Shown here: one piece after another, positions 39,025 through 51,000 of the stretch
Position numbering within the stretch: position 1 is the stretch's first letter
Layout of the letters: each line of letters opens with the position of its first letter
Assembly (NCBI RefSeq): GCF_041146795.1
Contig: NC_135181.1
Location: 1,201,001 to 1,265,000, forward strand
Reading direction: 5' to 3'
DNA length: 64,000 nucleotides
DNA from: Maylandia zebra
Lineage: Eukaryota; Chordata; Actinopteri; Cichliformes; Cichlidae
Position numbers and translations under genes: made by a program
Notes under the pieces: model-generated
The model's input: only the letters and a program-made list of their open reading frames with translations
The model's database searches: none
Told to the model about the DNA's origin: nothing

Positions 39025-39963
39025 AGTTTGCCTCTCTTTCGTCCACTTTTGTCTCTACGCAACGTTACTCGGCCTCGCCTCTCTCCTTCACTGAAGACAA
39101 CTCCCCCTCCTCCCCCATCGCTTCACGTGCAGGCAGCGACAAGATGGACACGGCAAATCTCCGTTAACGAGTTACTGCGCATCGCCCCATGCGTGGGGCT
39201 GGACGGCGTCAACGTGTTAACGAGCTAACCATGCTAACGAGCTAACGAGCTAACCGCGCTAACCCTAAAATCCTTTCATTCTCTCAAAAGTTAATAGCGC
39301 GCCTTATGTATGAATTCTGGTTGTGCTTGATGGCCGCGAACCGATTTTATGTGGTACACGGCGCTCAGCAGTCTGTCAAAAATGTTTTAGTTCGACTTTG
39401 GTAAGTTACGGAGCTGCACTGCTTGATAGATTGTCGGCGCATTACGGCTACTGAGGAGCTTCGCGGAGTGATACGTACTGTGCTTCAACGTAGTATTACC
39501 GTATTGTGTGTGTGTATAAGGACCATAAATAGCACCTGTAAGAGACGTGGTTATGAAGCGGATTTCAAACTCCAGGCTGTCAGTCATGCAGTAGAACTTG
39601 GGAACAGAGCAGCTGTGAAATCTGTCTGTCTTTGTTATTACGCTCAACGTCTTTTAGTTTACATTTTGACTGCACAATTGTGAGCTCTTTGTTTAGCACA
39701 AAAACAACATTGTTTTCTTTTATTTATGGAGCATTATTATTTAATGAATGCTCATAATTTAATTTTGAGTAATTTTTCATGTACATCTGCGCTGTATGTC
39801 AATAAAAGTGCCTGTGTGACATCTGGGACACAGCTTTGACTAAGAACTCTCTTTTTGTTCTTACTTTATGGCTTAAAAAAAATATCGAGATATATATCTT
39901 ATATCGCCATCCAGCTAAAAAATATCGAGATATGAATTTTGGGTCATATCGCCCAGCCCTACG
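39025..39963. mobile_element. hAT-type element with captured HTH fragment, inserted in the LINE
   Basis: The right end is CATATCGCCCAGCCCTAC (to 39961), the inverse of the common GGGCTGGGCGATATGAC terminus. The left boundary is approximate. The interior holds a 'taacgagc' tandem stretch (about 39217-39260). A coding-like piece at 39538-39620 reads CKRRGYEADFKLQAVSHAVE then LGNRAAVK, which resembles the N-terminal HTH of pogo/Tigger/jerky-type proteins. No transposase core is present. Confidence 0.55.
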
Positions 39964-41281
39964 TGGGACCAGTAACCCACTGGATCAAGTTAAGAGTCAA
40001 TAATATTTAAAAAGTCCTTGACCAAAAGTTTAGTCACAGCAGACATAGATGTTACAATCACCAAGGATTAAAAAACTGTCAAATTTAAGAACGATTCCAG
40101 CCATAAAACCTGAAAACTCTTTGATAAAATCCTTGTTAAACTTGGGAGGGCGATATATGAGGGCACACAGTAAAGGCGCAGCAGAATTCAGGTGTAACTC
40201 AAACAGCTGGAGTTCAAAACTAGAAAATGAGTCGTGCTGTAATGTTTGATGGCAATGAAATCGAGCGTTGAACACAGTGGCTAAGCCTCCCCCCCTACCA
40301 GAGGACCGAGGGAGGCTGAAGAATGAGAAATTAGGAGGGACCAGCCCCGAAAAAGCTACAGACTCAGAAAGTCCAACTGTTGTGACTTTAGGAAGTCATT
40401 TAATTCAAACGTCTTGTTTGCTAATGATCTTACATTTAGTAAAGCCATTTGGAGTGTGTAGATCCTAACATCAGATGTTCCAGCTCGGTTAAGTGTGCGA
40501 AGATTTCCGTGGTCCACGCCGCATCCACGGGTCCCAGGCCACTCAGGGAAATAAAAAGCTGAGAGCGGGGGATCAAGTGTCGTGGGAGCTCCAGGGACAA
40601 CAGGCAGGATTCATCTAAAGACGCACTCTGCTGGTCCAGTAGTTCCACGAGAAGCACGGAGAAGAGCTCGGACTTTGATGAGTGTACCAGCCCGCTTTCC
40701 CCGTTTCCTCGGGCGCTTCTTCCAGGAAGTGGTGTATGTGTGTTGGCACAGATAAACCGGGATACAGGGCTCAAAAAGTGGTGGAGGAGGCCCATAATCA
40801 TCTCCAATTTCGTTGTACTCTGTACAATGACAATAAAGGCTATTCTATTCTATCTCCTGTCTCAGTTTGCTTAAGAGCCAGGGTATACGATGCTTTGATT
40901 TCTAAGAGTAACTGGCGATTGTACACACGCAGAGCGAGGGCATTTTGGGATAAAATAGAGAAGGATAAGGCTAGCGAAAGCCAAAGCAAAGCTAGCAGAG
41001 TTGACGGACGTGTCGCCGTGCATACTGCTGGTGCCATCTAGATATAAGACATCTATCGTCCCGATAACGATATAAATCACAAAAATTTAACATTTTCTGT
41101 AAATTCTGTGAATCTCGGGGAGCTCGACTTGCGTGAAGTGTTTCCAGCTGGTCGTCATGTAGCTGGAGTAGAGTGTTTTAACCGATGTATGAAACTATAC
41201 ATTTTTAGACATAAGTTGTAACGGCCGCCGTTTTCTTGGTAAGTATTTATTTCACAGCGTGCTGCGGGGAAAAGCCTGTTC

Positions 41282-41709
41282 CAGGGCTCGCAAAATTTCA
41301 AAATCCCTGGTAGCCCTTCGGGCAGGGGCTCTTCAGTTTTTGGTAGCCCAAAATAAATTTAAGTAGCCCGAATAAAAAAGAGCAATTTTTTGATTGATGT
41401 TTTGTTTCTTGTTTTGTTTCCTTTGATGGAAAACCTATTAACCTATTACTATAGTGACCAGAGAGCATTAAGGGGCAGAGAGGAGGATGTTACTCCTAAT
41501 GTTGTTGGCGCCTTTTAGGAGGACGCTGCTAATGAAATTACACAGTGAATTTGCGTTTATTATTATATTTACAAAATACCAGAGTTTTTGTCTTGGTTGT
41601 ATAATTTTATTTTGTTTTATTTATCCGCCACACCTTAAAGGCCCTTCCGTGAAAATATTATCGGACATTAAACCGTTCATGGGGCAAAAAAGGTTGGGAA
41701 CTGCTGCTC
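41282..41709. mobile_element. Fragments of further hAT-like elements
   Basis: CCAGGGCTCGCAAAATTTC (41282 on), followed by 'tagccc' repeats, looks like the terminus of a GGGCTCG-type element and truncates the outer hAT. 'aaaaaaggttgggaactgctg' (41686-41706) resembles the end of a CAGTGGTTCCCAACC-type hAT. Neither partner end was found, so the limits are approximate. Confidence 0.4.
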
Positions 41710-41956
41710 TACTACATAAATTAGGGGTAGGTGATATAACCACGCCGTGGACACAAGTTTGTGAATGCAGTAACTCAAGAATGGGGCTTCTGAATTCAGT
41801 TTCAGGATTCTGAAACTCATACCATGTATGTATCTGCTAAAAAATCTTGGAGAAGTTCAAATCTCAAGGTCAGAGGTCAAGTTTTCTAAGAATCTTGTGA
41901 ATGTGATAACTCAAATGAGGCAACGTCAAATTTATACCACTGGTTGTTACATTTAG

Positions 41957-41974
41957 TGTGTGTGTGTGTGTGTG
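41957..41974. repeat. Short (GT)n tract next to a splice acceptor
   Basis: A run of about nine GT dinucleotides directly precedes the polypyrimidine tract (gctcttgtgttttccag) of the tdrd6 giant exon. Confidence 0.9.
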
Positions 41975-42009
41975 CGCTCTTGTGTTTTCCAGATAAGATC
42001 CAGATCCTC

Positions 42010-42049
42010 ATGCAGCGGTGTTGAGAGGTGACAAATCATGGGTAGCTAG
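42010..42049 (+). promoter_or_regulatory. Two tiny upstream ORFs in the tdrd6 leader
   Basis: If the exon starts after the acceptor AG at 41991-41992, its leader contains ATG CAG CGG TGT TGA (42010-42024) and ATG GGT AGC TAG (42038-42049), both out of frame with the main start at 42069. Short upstream ORFs of this kind usually lower translation. The effect here is inferred. Confidence 0.5.
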
Positions 42050-42068
42050 ATTTGATAAAACTGCCAAA

Positions 42069-45000
42069 ATGTCGTCAATCTTAGGACTCCCTACACGAGG
42101 ATCAGATGTAACTGTTCTCATATCCAGGGTCCATGTGCATCCCTATTGTGTACTTGTGGAATTCTGGGGAAAATTTAGCCTGGAGAGGACTGCAGAGTAT
42201 GAACGTCTAGCCAAAGACATCCAGTCCCCTGGGGACTCTTTGCAAGAACTGGAAGGAAAACCTGGTGACCAGTGCTTGGTTCAGATTGAGAGTATTTGGT
42301 ATAGGGCTCGCATAGTCTCAAGTAATGGCTCGAAATACACAGTGTTCCTCATTGACAAAGGAACAACATGCCGTGCCAGCACAAGTAGGCTTGCATGGAG
42401 TAAAAAGGAGCATTTCCAACTGCCTCCTGAAGTGGAGTTTTGTGTGCTAGCTAATGTGCTACCACTGTCACTTGAGAACAAATGGTCCCCAATGGCGCTT
42501 GAATTTCTGAAATCTCTAACTGGGAAGTGTGTTTCAGCACATGTGCAGCAAGTACTAGACCTGAACAGAACATTCCTCCTACACATACCTTGCATATCCA
42601 AACAAATGTATGAGATGGGATTTGCTAAGAAACTATCCCCAAACATCTTCCAGGACTTTGTCCTGAAGTCAGTGCAGCCCCATAGTGGAGCTGAGGTTTT
42701 TCCAGAGATCAAACGGCTGTCCGTGGGACCTGTTGAACAACTGCGCAAGCAAGAGGTGTTCATGTACCCAGAGCTACAGGGAGGAACTGTAGAGACAGTC
42801 GTTGTAACAGAAGTGACAAACCCACAGAGGATTTTTTGCCAGTTAAAGGTCTTCTCTCAAGAACTGAAGAAACTGTCAGATCAGCTTACACAGAGCTGCG
42901 AAGGGAGAATGCCCAATTGCATTATAGGCCCAGATATGATTGGGTCTCCATGTTCTGCAAGAGGAAGTGATGGCAAATGGTACCGCTCTATTCTACAGCA
43001 GGTATTTCCAACCAGTAACATGGTGGAAGTATTGAATGTTGACAGTGGAACCAAAGAGTTTGTTAAAGTGGAGAATGTAAGGTCACTGGCTGCAGAGTTC
43101 TTTAGGATGCCAGTTGTCACCTACATCTGCTCTCTCCATGGAGTTATTGACAAAGGGGTAGGATGGACAACCACCCAAATTGACTACCTCAAGTCTCTCC
43201 TGCTGTACAAGACGATGATTGCCAAATTTGAGTACCAAAGCATCTCAGAGGGTGTTCACTATGTCACTCTTTATGGAGATGACAATACAAACATGAACAT
43301 CTTGTTTGGTTCCAAAGAGGGCTGTTTGCTGGACTGTGAAAAAACACTGGAAGATTATGCTATTCGCAACACAGCACACAGGCAACCGCATCCAGCCCAG
43401 CAAGAAAGAACGATGCTAACTCCTGGAGAAGTTGTGGAAGAAAAAGAAGGGAAAGCAGTTGCAGAGAGGGTGCCTGCTGAAGTTCTCCTGCTAAACTCCT
43501 CACATGTGGCAGTTGTTCAGCATGTAACAAACCCATCAGAGTTTTACATCCAAACGCAAAACTATACAAAGCAGTTGAATGAATTAATGGATACTATCTA
43601 CCATCTCTACAAAGATTCTCTGAATAAAGGATCTGTTAGAATTCCAACTGTTGGACTCTACTGTGCAGTCAAAGCAGCAGATGGTGATTTCTACAGAGCA
43701 ACTGTGACTGAAGTTGGTGAGACACAGGTCGAGGTATTCTTTGTTGATTATGGAAATACAGAAGTGGTCAATAGGAGAAACCTCAGGATACTTCCTGCTG
43801 AGTTCAAAAAGCTGCCACGATTGGCACTAAAATGTACTCTGGCTGGTGTCAGACCTAAAGATGGGAGATGGAGTCAGAGTGCCTCTGCCTTTTTCAGAAA
43901 AGCAGTAACTGATAAAGAACTAAAAGTACATGTACTGGCCAAATATGATAGTGGCTATGTTGTCCATCTGACAGATCCCAAAGCAGAGGGAGAACAACAA
44001 GTCAGTACACTGTTGTGTAGTTCTGGTCTTGCTGAAAAGGCTGACAAACCAGGGCAGTGCAAAGACACAATGCATCCTGCTATTACGCCTCCCACACAAT
44101 ATCCAGTTGCCAGCCCACTATGTGGGAATAAGAACACTGGATTGGCTCTCCAAGTCCAAAACATATTTGGCCTTAGCCAGAAAAAAGGAAGAATGGCTAC
44201 CTTTAAGGAACACATGTTTCCTATCGGAAGTGTCCTTGATGTCAATGTGTCCTTCATTGAGAGCCCAAGCGACTTTTGGTGCCAGCTAGTTTATAATGCA
44301 GGACTCTTGAAATTGCTCATGGATGACATACAGGCACACTATGCAGGCAGTGAGTTTCAGCCAAATGTTGAAACGGCTTGTGTTGCTCGTCACCCTGGTA
44401 ACGGATTGTGGTACAGGGCCCTTGCGATTCATAAACATGAAACTGCTCATGTGGATGTGTTGTTTGTTGACTATGGCCAGACAGAGACAGTCTCCTTCCA
44501 AGACCTGAGGAGAATCAGCCCAGAATTTCTTACTCTGCATGGTCAGGCTTTTCGATGCAGTTTGTGGAATCCCAATGACCCTACATCTGCTGTAACTGAG
44601 TGGAGCGAAGAGGCAGTAGAAAGGTTTAAAAACTTTGTGGACTCGGCTGCTTCCAACTTTGTGATTCTGAAATGCACCATATATGCTGTCATGTGCAGTG
44701 AGCAGAAGATTGTTTTCAACATTGTGGATCTAGAAACTCCATTTGAGAGTATTTGCACTAGTATGGTAAATGTCATGAAAGGTACACCTCCCAAAAAAGC
44801 TATGGGACCATCTTTTCATCTGGATACATACTACTACTCAACACACAGTGTCAAAACTGGGATGGAGGAAGAGGTCACAGTGACATGTGTGAACAATGTC
44901 AATCAGTTCTACTGCCAGCTTGAAAAGAATGCTGATGTGATTAATGACCTCAAGATGAAAGTGAGCAGTTTTTGTCGTCAGCTTGAGAATGTGAAGCTTC

Positions 45001-48000
45001 CAGCAGTCTTTGGAACTCTGTGCTTTGCAAGGTATACTGATGGGCAGTGGTACAGAGGGCAGATCAAGGCCACAAAGCCAGCACTCCTGGTTCACTTTGT
45101 GGATTACGGGGACACTATTGAAGTAGATAAATCTGACTTGCTCCCAGTTCCCAGAGAGGCAAACGACATCATGTCTGTACCTGTGCAAGCAGTGGTGTGT
45201 GGTCTTTCTGATGTCCCTGTGAATGTTTCCAGTGAGGTGAACAGCTGGTTTGAGACAACTGCAACAGAATGCAAATTCCGAGCGCTAGTAGTGGCCAGAG
45301 AACCTGATGGGAAAGTGCTAGTTGAGCTCTATCTTGGAAACACTCAGATCAATTCAAAGCTCAAGAAAAAGTTTCAGATTGAGATGCACACAGAAAGCCA
45401 GGTTGTTTGCCATGGTCGGAGAGCTTTTGAGGCTTCACCGAGTTATTTGCAAAAGACGACAAAACGGACCACAAAAATGGAAGATGACACACAATTCCTG
45501 AAGAAAAACAGTTTCTCTGCTTCAAAACCTCCTTTTACTTTAAGGGATGACAGGAAATCTAATGAAATGAAACTTTGGAACAAAACAAAGTCAGTTCATG
45601 AAAATGGTCAAAGGATCAAGAGTCCACAACTAGAGTTGTACACACCTCCACAGCAAAGGCAGTCATCTGCTGGTGGCAATGTCAGATCTTCAGATCTTCC
45701 AACAGATACCAAGAAACTCAAGTCAACAGTAAATGGCACAGAATCCCAAAAGGAAAGTAATGCTGAAAAGCTTCCTAAACTTTCAGACTTGCCCTCAAAT
45801 TCTGTCACACCTGGTATGGTAGCAGATGTCTACATGTCACATTGTAACAGCCCATTAAGTTTCTATGTGCACTGTCTAAGGGATGAGGATCATATATTTT
45901 CCCTGGTAGAAAAGCTCAATGACCCCAATTCAACTCCAGAAACCAACAGGCTCAAAGAATTGCTACCAGGTGACCTTGTTCAAGCACAGTTCGCAGATGA
46001 TTCCTCATGGTACCGAGCAGTTGTAAGAGAACTCCATGGTGATGCAATGGCTCTCATTGAGTTTGTTGATTTTGGCAATACAGTCATGACTCCACTTTCC
46101 AAGATGGGCAGACTCCACGAGAAATTCTTGCAGCTGCCAATGTACAGCACACACTGTATGCTGAGTGATGCTGCTGGTCTTGGGGAAGAGGTTGTAGTTG
46201 ATCCAGATGTGGTGTCTGCTTTCAAAGAAAAGATTTCTAGCAGTGGAGAAAAAGTGTTCAAGTGCCAGTTTGTCAGGAAAATTGGGTCTGTGTGGGAAGT
46301 TAACCTTGAAGACAATGGTGTGAAGGTTACGTATAAAGTGCCTACTGTAGATCCTGAAATCACTTCAGAGAAACTTGAGCAAGTAAAGGAAAGGAAGGAG
46401 CCATCCCAGGTATCTGATATCAGAGAAGTGCCAGAGAGATCAGTGCTGAGCCACTGCTCCCCACATAACTTTCTGGAAGACCTTTTTGAGGGGCAGAAAT
46501 TGGAAGCCTATGTCACAGTCATAAATGATGATCAGACTTTCTGGTGTCAGTCTGCTAGTTCAGAAGAACATGATGAGATCTTATTAGGTCTCTCAGAAGT
46601 TGAGAATTCAGCAGGTCAGAACCATATTGATCCAGATGCTCTTGTTCCTGGAAGTCTATGTATTGCTCGCTTTTTAGACGATGAGTTTTGGTATCGTGCA
46701 GAGGTCATTGACAAAAATGAGGGTGAGCTCTCTGTTTTCTTTTTGGACTATGGAAACAAGACTAGAGTCAGCATAACAGATGTGAGAGAAATGCCACCTT
46801 GCTTGTTGAAGATTCCACCACAGGCATTTTTGTGCGAGCTTGAAGGCTTTGATGTTTTGTGTGGATATTGGGAAAGTGTAGCAAAGGTTGAATTGTCTGC
46901 ACTCATAGATGTTAAACTGTTGCAGTTGACTGTCACAAAACTAGCAAGAGCTACAGGAACAATCTTTGTGCAGGTGGAATGCGAAGGTCAGGTGATAAAC
47001 GAGTTGATGAAAACCTGGTGGAAGAGCTTCATAACCGAAAATAAAGCCAAAGCAGATGAACTGCCTGATTCAGATGAAGCTTCAGTGCAGACTGACTCAT
47101 CTGTAAATGAGTCTGTGGTACCTGACGATCAAGTAGAGAATCCCAAAACCCAAGAAGCAGACAAATCTCATATCCACTTTGAGAAAGACAACAGTGACGA
47201 GCTCAGCACTGATCAGTTTGAGCCTTGCACAGAAGATGAGGTACAAAAATTAAGTACTCCAAAGTCCTCTAAAGATTCAGTTCATCTTGAGTTTTTTGGG
47301 ATCCAAGAAGAAAGTGTTTCCACAGAGAAGATCGAAGTCCAAGCCTCTGCAATATTGATCAAGGACAGATTTCCTGGTGATAGTGGTATAGATGAAAGTA
47401 TATTGTCGCCACTTGATAACCAAGATGACAAAGACCAAAATGTTTTGACTATGAACTTTAACATGGAGGACACTAACAAAGAACCTGAAGAGGAGCAAGC
47501 CTTGGTAATGGACGCTTTTGGGCCCAACGTCTCAAGTTCTCCAGTGGATGAGAACCTTTTAGAGACAACAGATGACCTAGAGGGAACTGCAAGAACTGAC
47601 AAGGTATCTCTACTTGAAGAGATGAACGCAGTTTCCTACAGCTTTGACATCATGAATGTTTCTGGTAAGAAAGAGCTTAATTTCTCTTTTTAAAAATGTT
47701 TTTCTCCTTGTTAGCACACAATATGGTTGAGTTCAAATCTGCTCAAATCATAATGAATGCCATGTCATTCTGGAAAAATACCTGTGTAATAATATTACAT
47801 TTGCTTGCTGGAGTCTGATGGACTCAGAGTTGAGTCTCACATGTTGTCAGTTATTATGCAAGTTAATGATTTCATATGTGTTGCATTTTCCTTTTTCTAT
47901 TTCCAGATCTAGCCCAAAACCAAGATGGAATAACAGCTTCTGTAGGAAGTGGTACTTCCCTGAACCGTAGGACAACTGTGAAATTGGTAGATTTAAACTT

Positions 48001-51000
48001 CATTATGTCGAAATAAACTGATGATCTTTTTAAAAGCCTTAAAAGTAGGACTGTGCGATATGATGAAATATATCGGATGATAAAATTAAAACATCTATAA
48101 TTTCATATTATACACTATCATTTGTTTCATGGTGTCGCAAAATAAACAGTTTACGGCAATATTTTTTTCATCGTTTGGATGGCCACCATGCAGGCACAGA
48201 GAATACCAGCATGGCCGTTGATGAGGCAGAACCAGTTAGCTCCAAACAGAAGGACCAGTCAAAACAAATCGAGGACCTTATTTCTAAACGAGGGGCATAG
48301 ACATGTAGCATAGACATGGTTTGGTTAGGAAAAGTCTGACGCGGACCAGAAAACTGTACGATGCAAATTATGCTGCAAACTGGTCCCCAGTTCAGACTCA
48401 AACACGACAAACCTCTTCTACCACCTACGCACGAATCACGTGAAAGAGTACGGTGAGAGTTTATGGACGAGAACCAAAAAGAACCGCCAGATGCTCAAAA
48501 TACACCTCAAACGTTAGAACAGGCTTTTCCCCGCACTACGCCATGTAATAAATACTCACAAAGAAAATGGCGTCCGTTACAACTTGTAACTAAAAATATA
48601 TATTTTCATGCATGAAAACACTTCACACAAGTCGAGTTGCCCAAGATTCACGGAATTTACAGAAAATGCACTATATTGTGATATATATCATTATCGGGAT
48701 GAGAAATGTCATATCAGGATATGAGATTTTAGTCATATCGCACAGCCCTACTTTAAAGCGTCATTCTGTAATTTAAAATTGTTGATCACATACGTACATA
48801 TTGGTATCTTCCATTTTCTCAAGGTTCCGCGGAACGCTGTTAGTCTCATGGAAAGTACTGATCTAGGAACTGAAGTCTCAAAACGGGTACAAGAAATTTG
48901 ATTGGATTCAACTATTAGAACATTGACAAGGACATCATTTTGTTTACTTTGTTCTTTTCTTCAGATTCCGACTGAATTAGTGCTGCCCTCCCTTGTGCCT
49001 CCTGAGGAGCAGTTGTGCAGTGAGTGCTTCTTATTTTGTCATCCAACTCTTGATACGGTGATTTTTCATTTTGAAAGGCTTAAAGTGAAAGGGAATGAAA
49101 AAACAACAGGGTTACTTTCTGTAGTTTGGCCAGCTGACGGCCACAGTTACAGCGTTGATTTAGTTTAAGTCATAGTCTTTTGAAACATTAAGTTTTAGAC
49201 ATAATTTAAGGATCTAAATGCTTTTAGTTTTAGTCTAGTTTTAGTTGACTACATTTCATAAGACTATAGAAGACTAAATCTGAAATTGATTCAGTTTAGT
49301 ATAAGGTGTGAAAGTTTGTCATGGTTTTTACTGATGAGAGAAAACACAACTGATGATGTTTCAAAAGAACACAAGTACTCACAAGTACTCGTATTGAGAA
49401 ATGTCTCAGGCTGATGATATGGGGTATAAATGGGTGCAATTGTCCACAAAGGTGCTCCCAAAGAACCGGAAAGTGAGGCCGGAGATGGGATGAGTCAGCA
49501 AGAGGTTCCATGTGCTACCACACAAGCTGAGGTATGCTGGGGACGAGGATATACCGTAATATTGGTATAGATGTTAAGCAGTTCTGCTTTTGTCATGATT
49601 AGTAAATATCAGATTGATTATTTACTGTTGTGACTAAGGGTAAAATGCTCTTACTACACTGATATAGTCCCACCTGGAACTCTCAGGTGAGTAAAGATTA
49701 ATCTGCTCTATTTCAGAGTGACTCTGTGAGCGATGAGGAGTCCTTGGTTCATCTCAACATTCCAAATTCAGGTTTGATAAGATTTTGCCAGGTTTGATAT
49801 TTACATGTTAAGTTCAAATGCAAGGCTGCAAGCATGAACCTCGCATGAAAATAACAGTACACCATATTGCCAAAAGTATTCACTCACCCATCCAAATCGG
49901 TGAATTTCAGTGTTCCAATCACTTCCATGGTCACATGCAAATAGAATTAAGTATCTAGGCTGGCAGACTGCTACTGCAAATATTTGTAAAGGAATGGGTC
50001 GCTCTCAGGAGCTCAGTGAATTCCAGTGTGTTACTGTGTTAGCATGCCACCTGTGGAACAAGTTCAGTTGTGAAATGTCCTCATTACTAAGTATTAATAC
50101 GAAGTAGTGATTGGAAATGACAGCAGCTCAGCTTGCAGCTCAGTGGAAGGTCATGTAAAATCGCATAGCAGGGCCAGCAGATGCTGAGGTGCAGAGGTCC
50201 TTGGATGCAGTGGTGTAAAGCATGCTGCCACTAGACTCTAGACCTTGTGGTGGAAGAGATGGAAGAGCTGTTTTAGCTGCAAGCAAAGGGTAGCCGGACA
50301 TTATATTAAATCCTTTGGATTAAGATTGGAATGCAACTTAAGTTCATATGTTGGTGAAGGCAGATGAGTGAATACTTTTTGGCAATATAGTATAGATATG
50401 CCAATGATGTGGTTATTTTTTTTAAGCAAGTAAGCTATCATTTCCCATTTAAAACTCTTTCCGGCTTGTCTGTGTTTGGATCTCGCAGACGCTGACGAAG
50501 CTGCCAGTGAGCCCCTCACGTACACGGTGTCCTCGCTGGAGAAGGTAACTAGATAGTGGAGTGTGTCTGTATGTGCGCTGTCTTCTGACTGCCAATAACT
50601 GCCTTTTAAGTGGTGATGCATTGTCCCACCAGGGACATGTAACTGCTCATGTATTTAAAAAAATAAATAAAAAATGATATTGTGGTGACAGTGCGCAGAA
50701 CACATTGACCAACAAGGCTAAAAACCAAACAAAATCTGCAATCAGTTCATGGGATGCATGGCTTGGGATATATTGCTCAGTAAATATTGTGTGATGTCCT
50801 CAGATCGGCTTTTTAAAATGTATTTATTTTTTTGCCGTGTGCAGTTCTTATATTGATTGTGTAGTCTCTAATTTGAAGTGTAAAACATAATTTCAACATT
50901 GTTCTGAATTTCTATTTTAAAAATATGTTAAAGCACAGATTTTGATTTGGGATTTGCTACGGAAAACAAGCAGAGGTTACAAAATATACTCGCATGCAGA

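Larger units (their letters stand above)
36750..40275 (-). pseudogene. LINE ORF2 remnants: endonuclease and reverse transcriptase
   Basis: Minus-strand pieces in 5' to 3' order: LILGDCNIYVCCD (end of the APE endonuclease block, near 40030-40070); the segment ending SLATGYVPSCF (38929-38675); FKQAVVQPLLKK continuing it after an insertion (37999 on); LSNYRPISKLPFLSKVLEK; LLDLSAAFDTVD; GVPQGSILGPALFALYLLPL (near 37500); FADDLQIYLPL; LKLNENKTEVVIFG (near 37310); and a C-terminal domain ending near 36750. Breaks are a frameshift around 37250, a TTAA-type insertion after the CF codons, and a second insertion upstream. No function remains. Confidence 0.85.
31307..41040 (-). mobile_element. L2/CR1-like LINE, itself interrupted by several transposons
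   Basis: It is inserted antisense in the outer hAT with GATATAAG duplication. Its 3' tail is at 31307-31340 (minus strand 'gtgctatataaataaatttgacc'), followed by 3' sequence to 31557 and again from 36725. Reverse-transcriptase segments run from about 36750 to 38929 and an apurinic-endonuclease segment lies near 40030-40275. A 5' segment reaches 41040. Interruptions are the 31558-36724 element, a TTAA-flanked insertion (37996-38672) and a hAT-type insertion (about 39025-39963). Frameshifts and stops show that it is inactive. Confidence 0.85.
31265..41281. mobile_element. BED-type hAT element split by a nested LINE (outer level of a five-level nest)
   Basis: The left end TAGGGCTGTGCGATATGAC (31265-31283) and the following 23 bp match the reverse complement of the element at 48046-48750. 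The match breaks at 31306 and resumes exactly at 41041, where it continues 'acatctatcgtcccgataac' and on to 'gcggggaaaagcctgtt' (ending 41281). The gap is a retroposed LINE. GATATAAG occurs at both break points (31299-31306 and 41041-41048) as the LINE target duplication. The inner part of the hAT, where its BED finger should lie, is missing beyond 41281, replaced by the end of a different repeat. Confidence 0.85.

Noticed and set aside
42018-42068. Extension of the tdrd6 frame upstream to 42018
   Set aside because: The codon there is GTG, not ATG. The first in-frame ATG is at 42069 with a good context, and the region is explained as leader.
47665-47693. Continuation of the tdrd6 giant exon to the stop at 47691-47693
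   Set aside because: A good donor (TCTG|gtaaga) at 47664 joins in frame to thirteen further exons. An intron-retained short isoform is possible but is not the main model.
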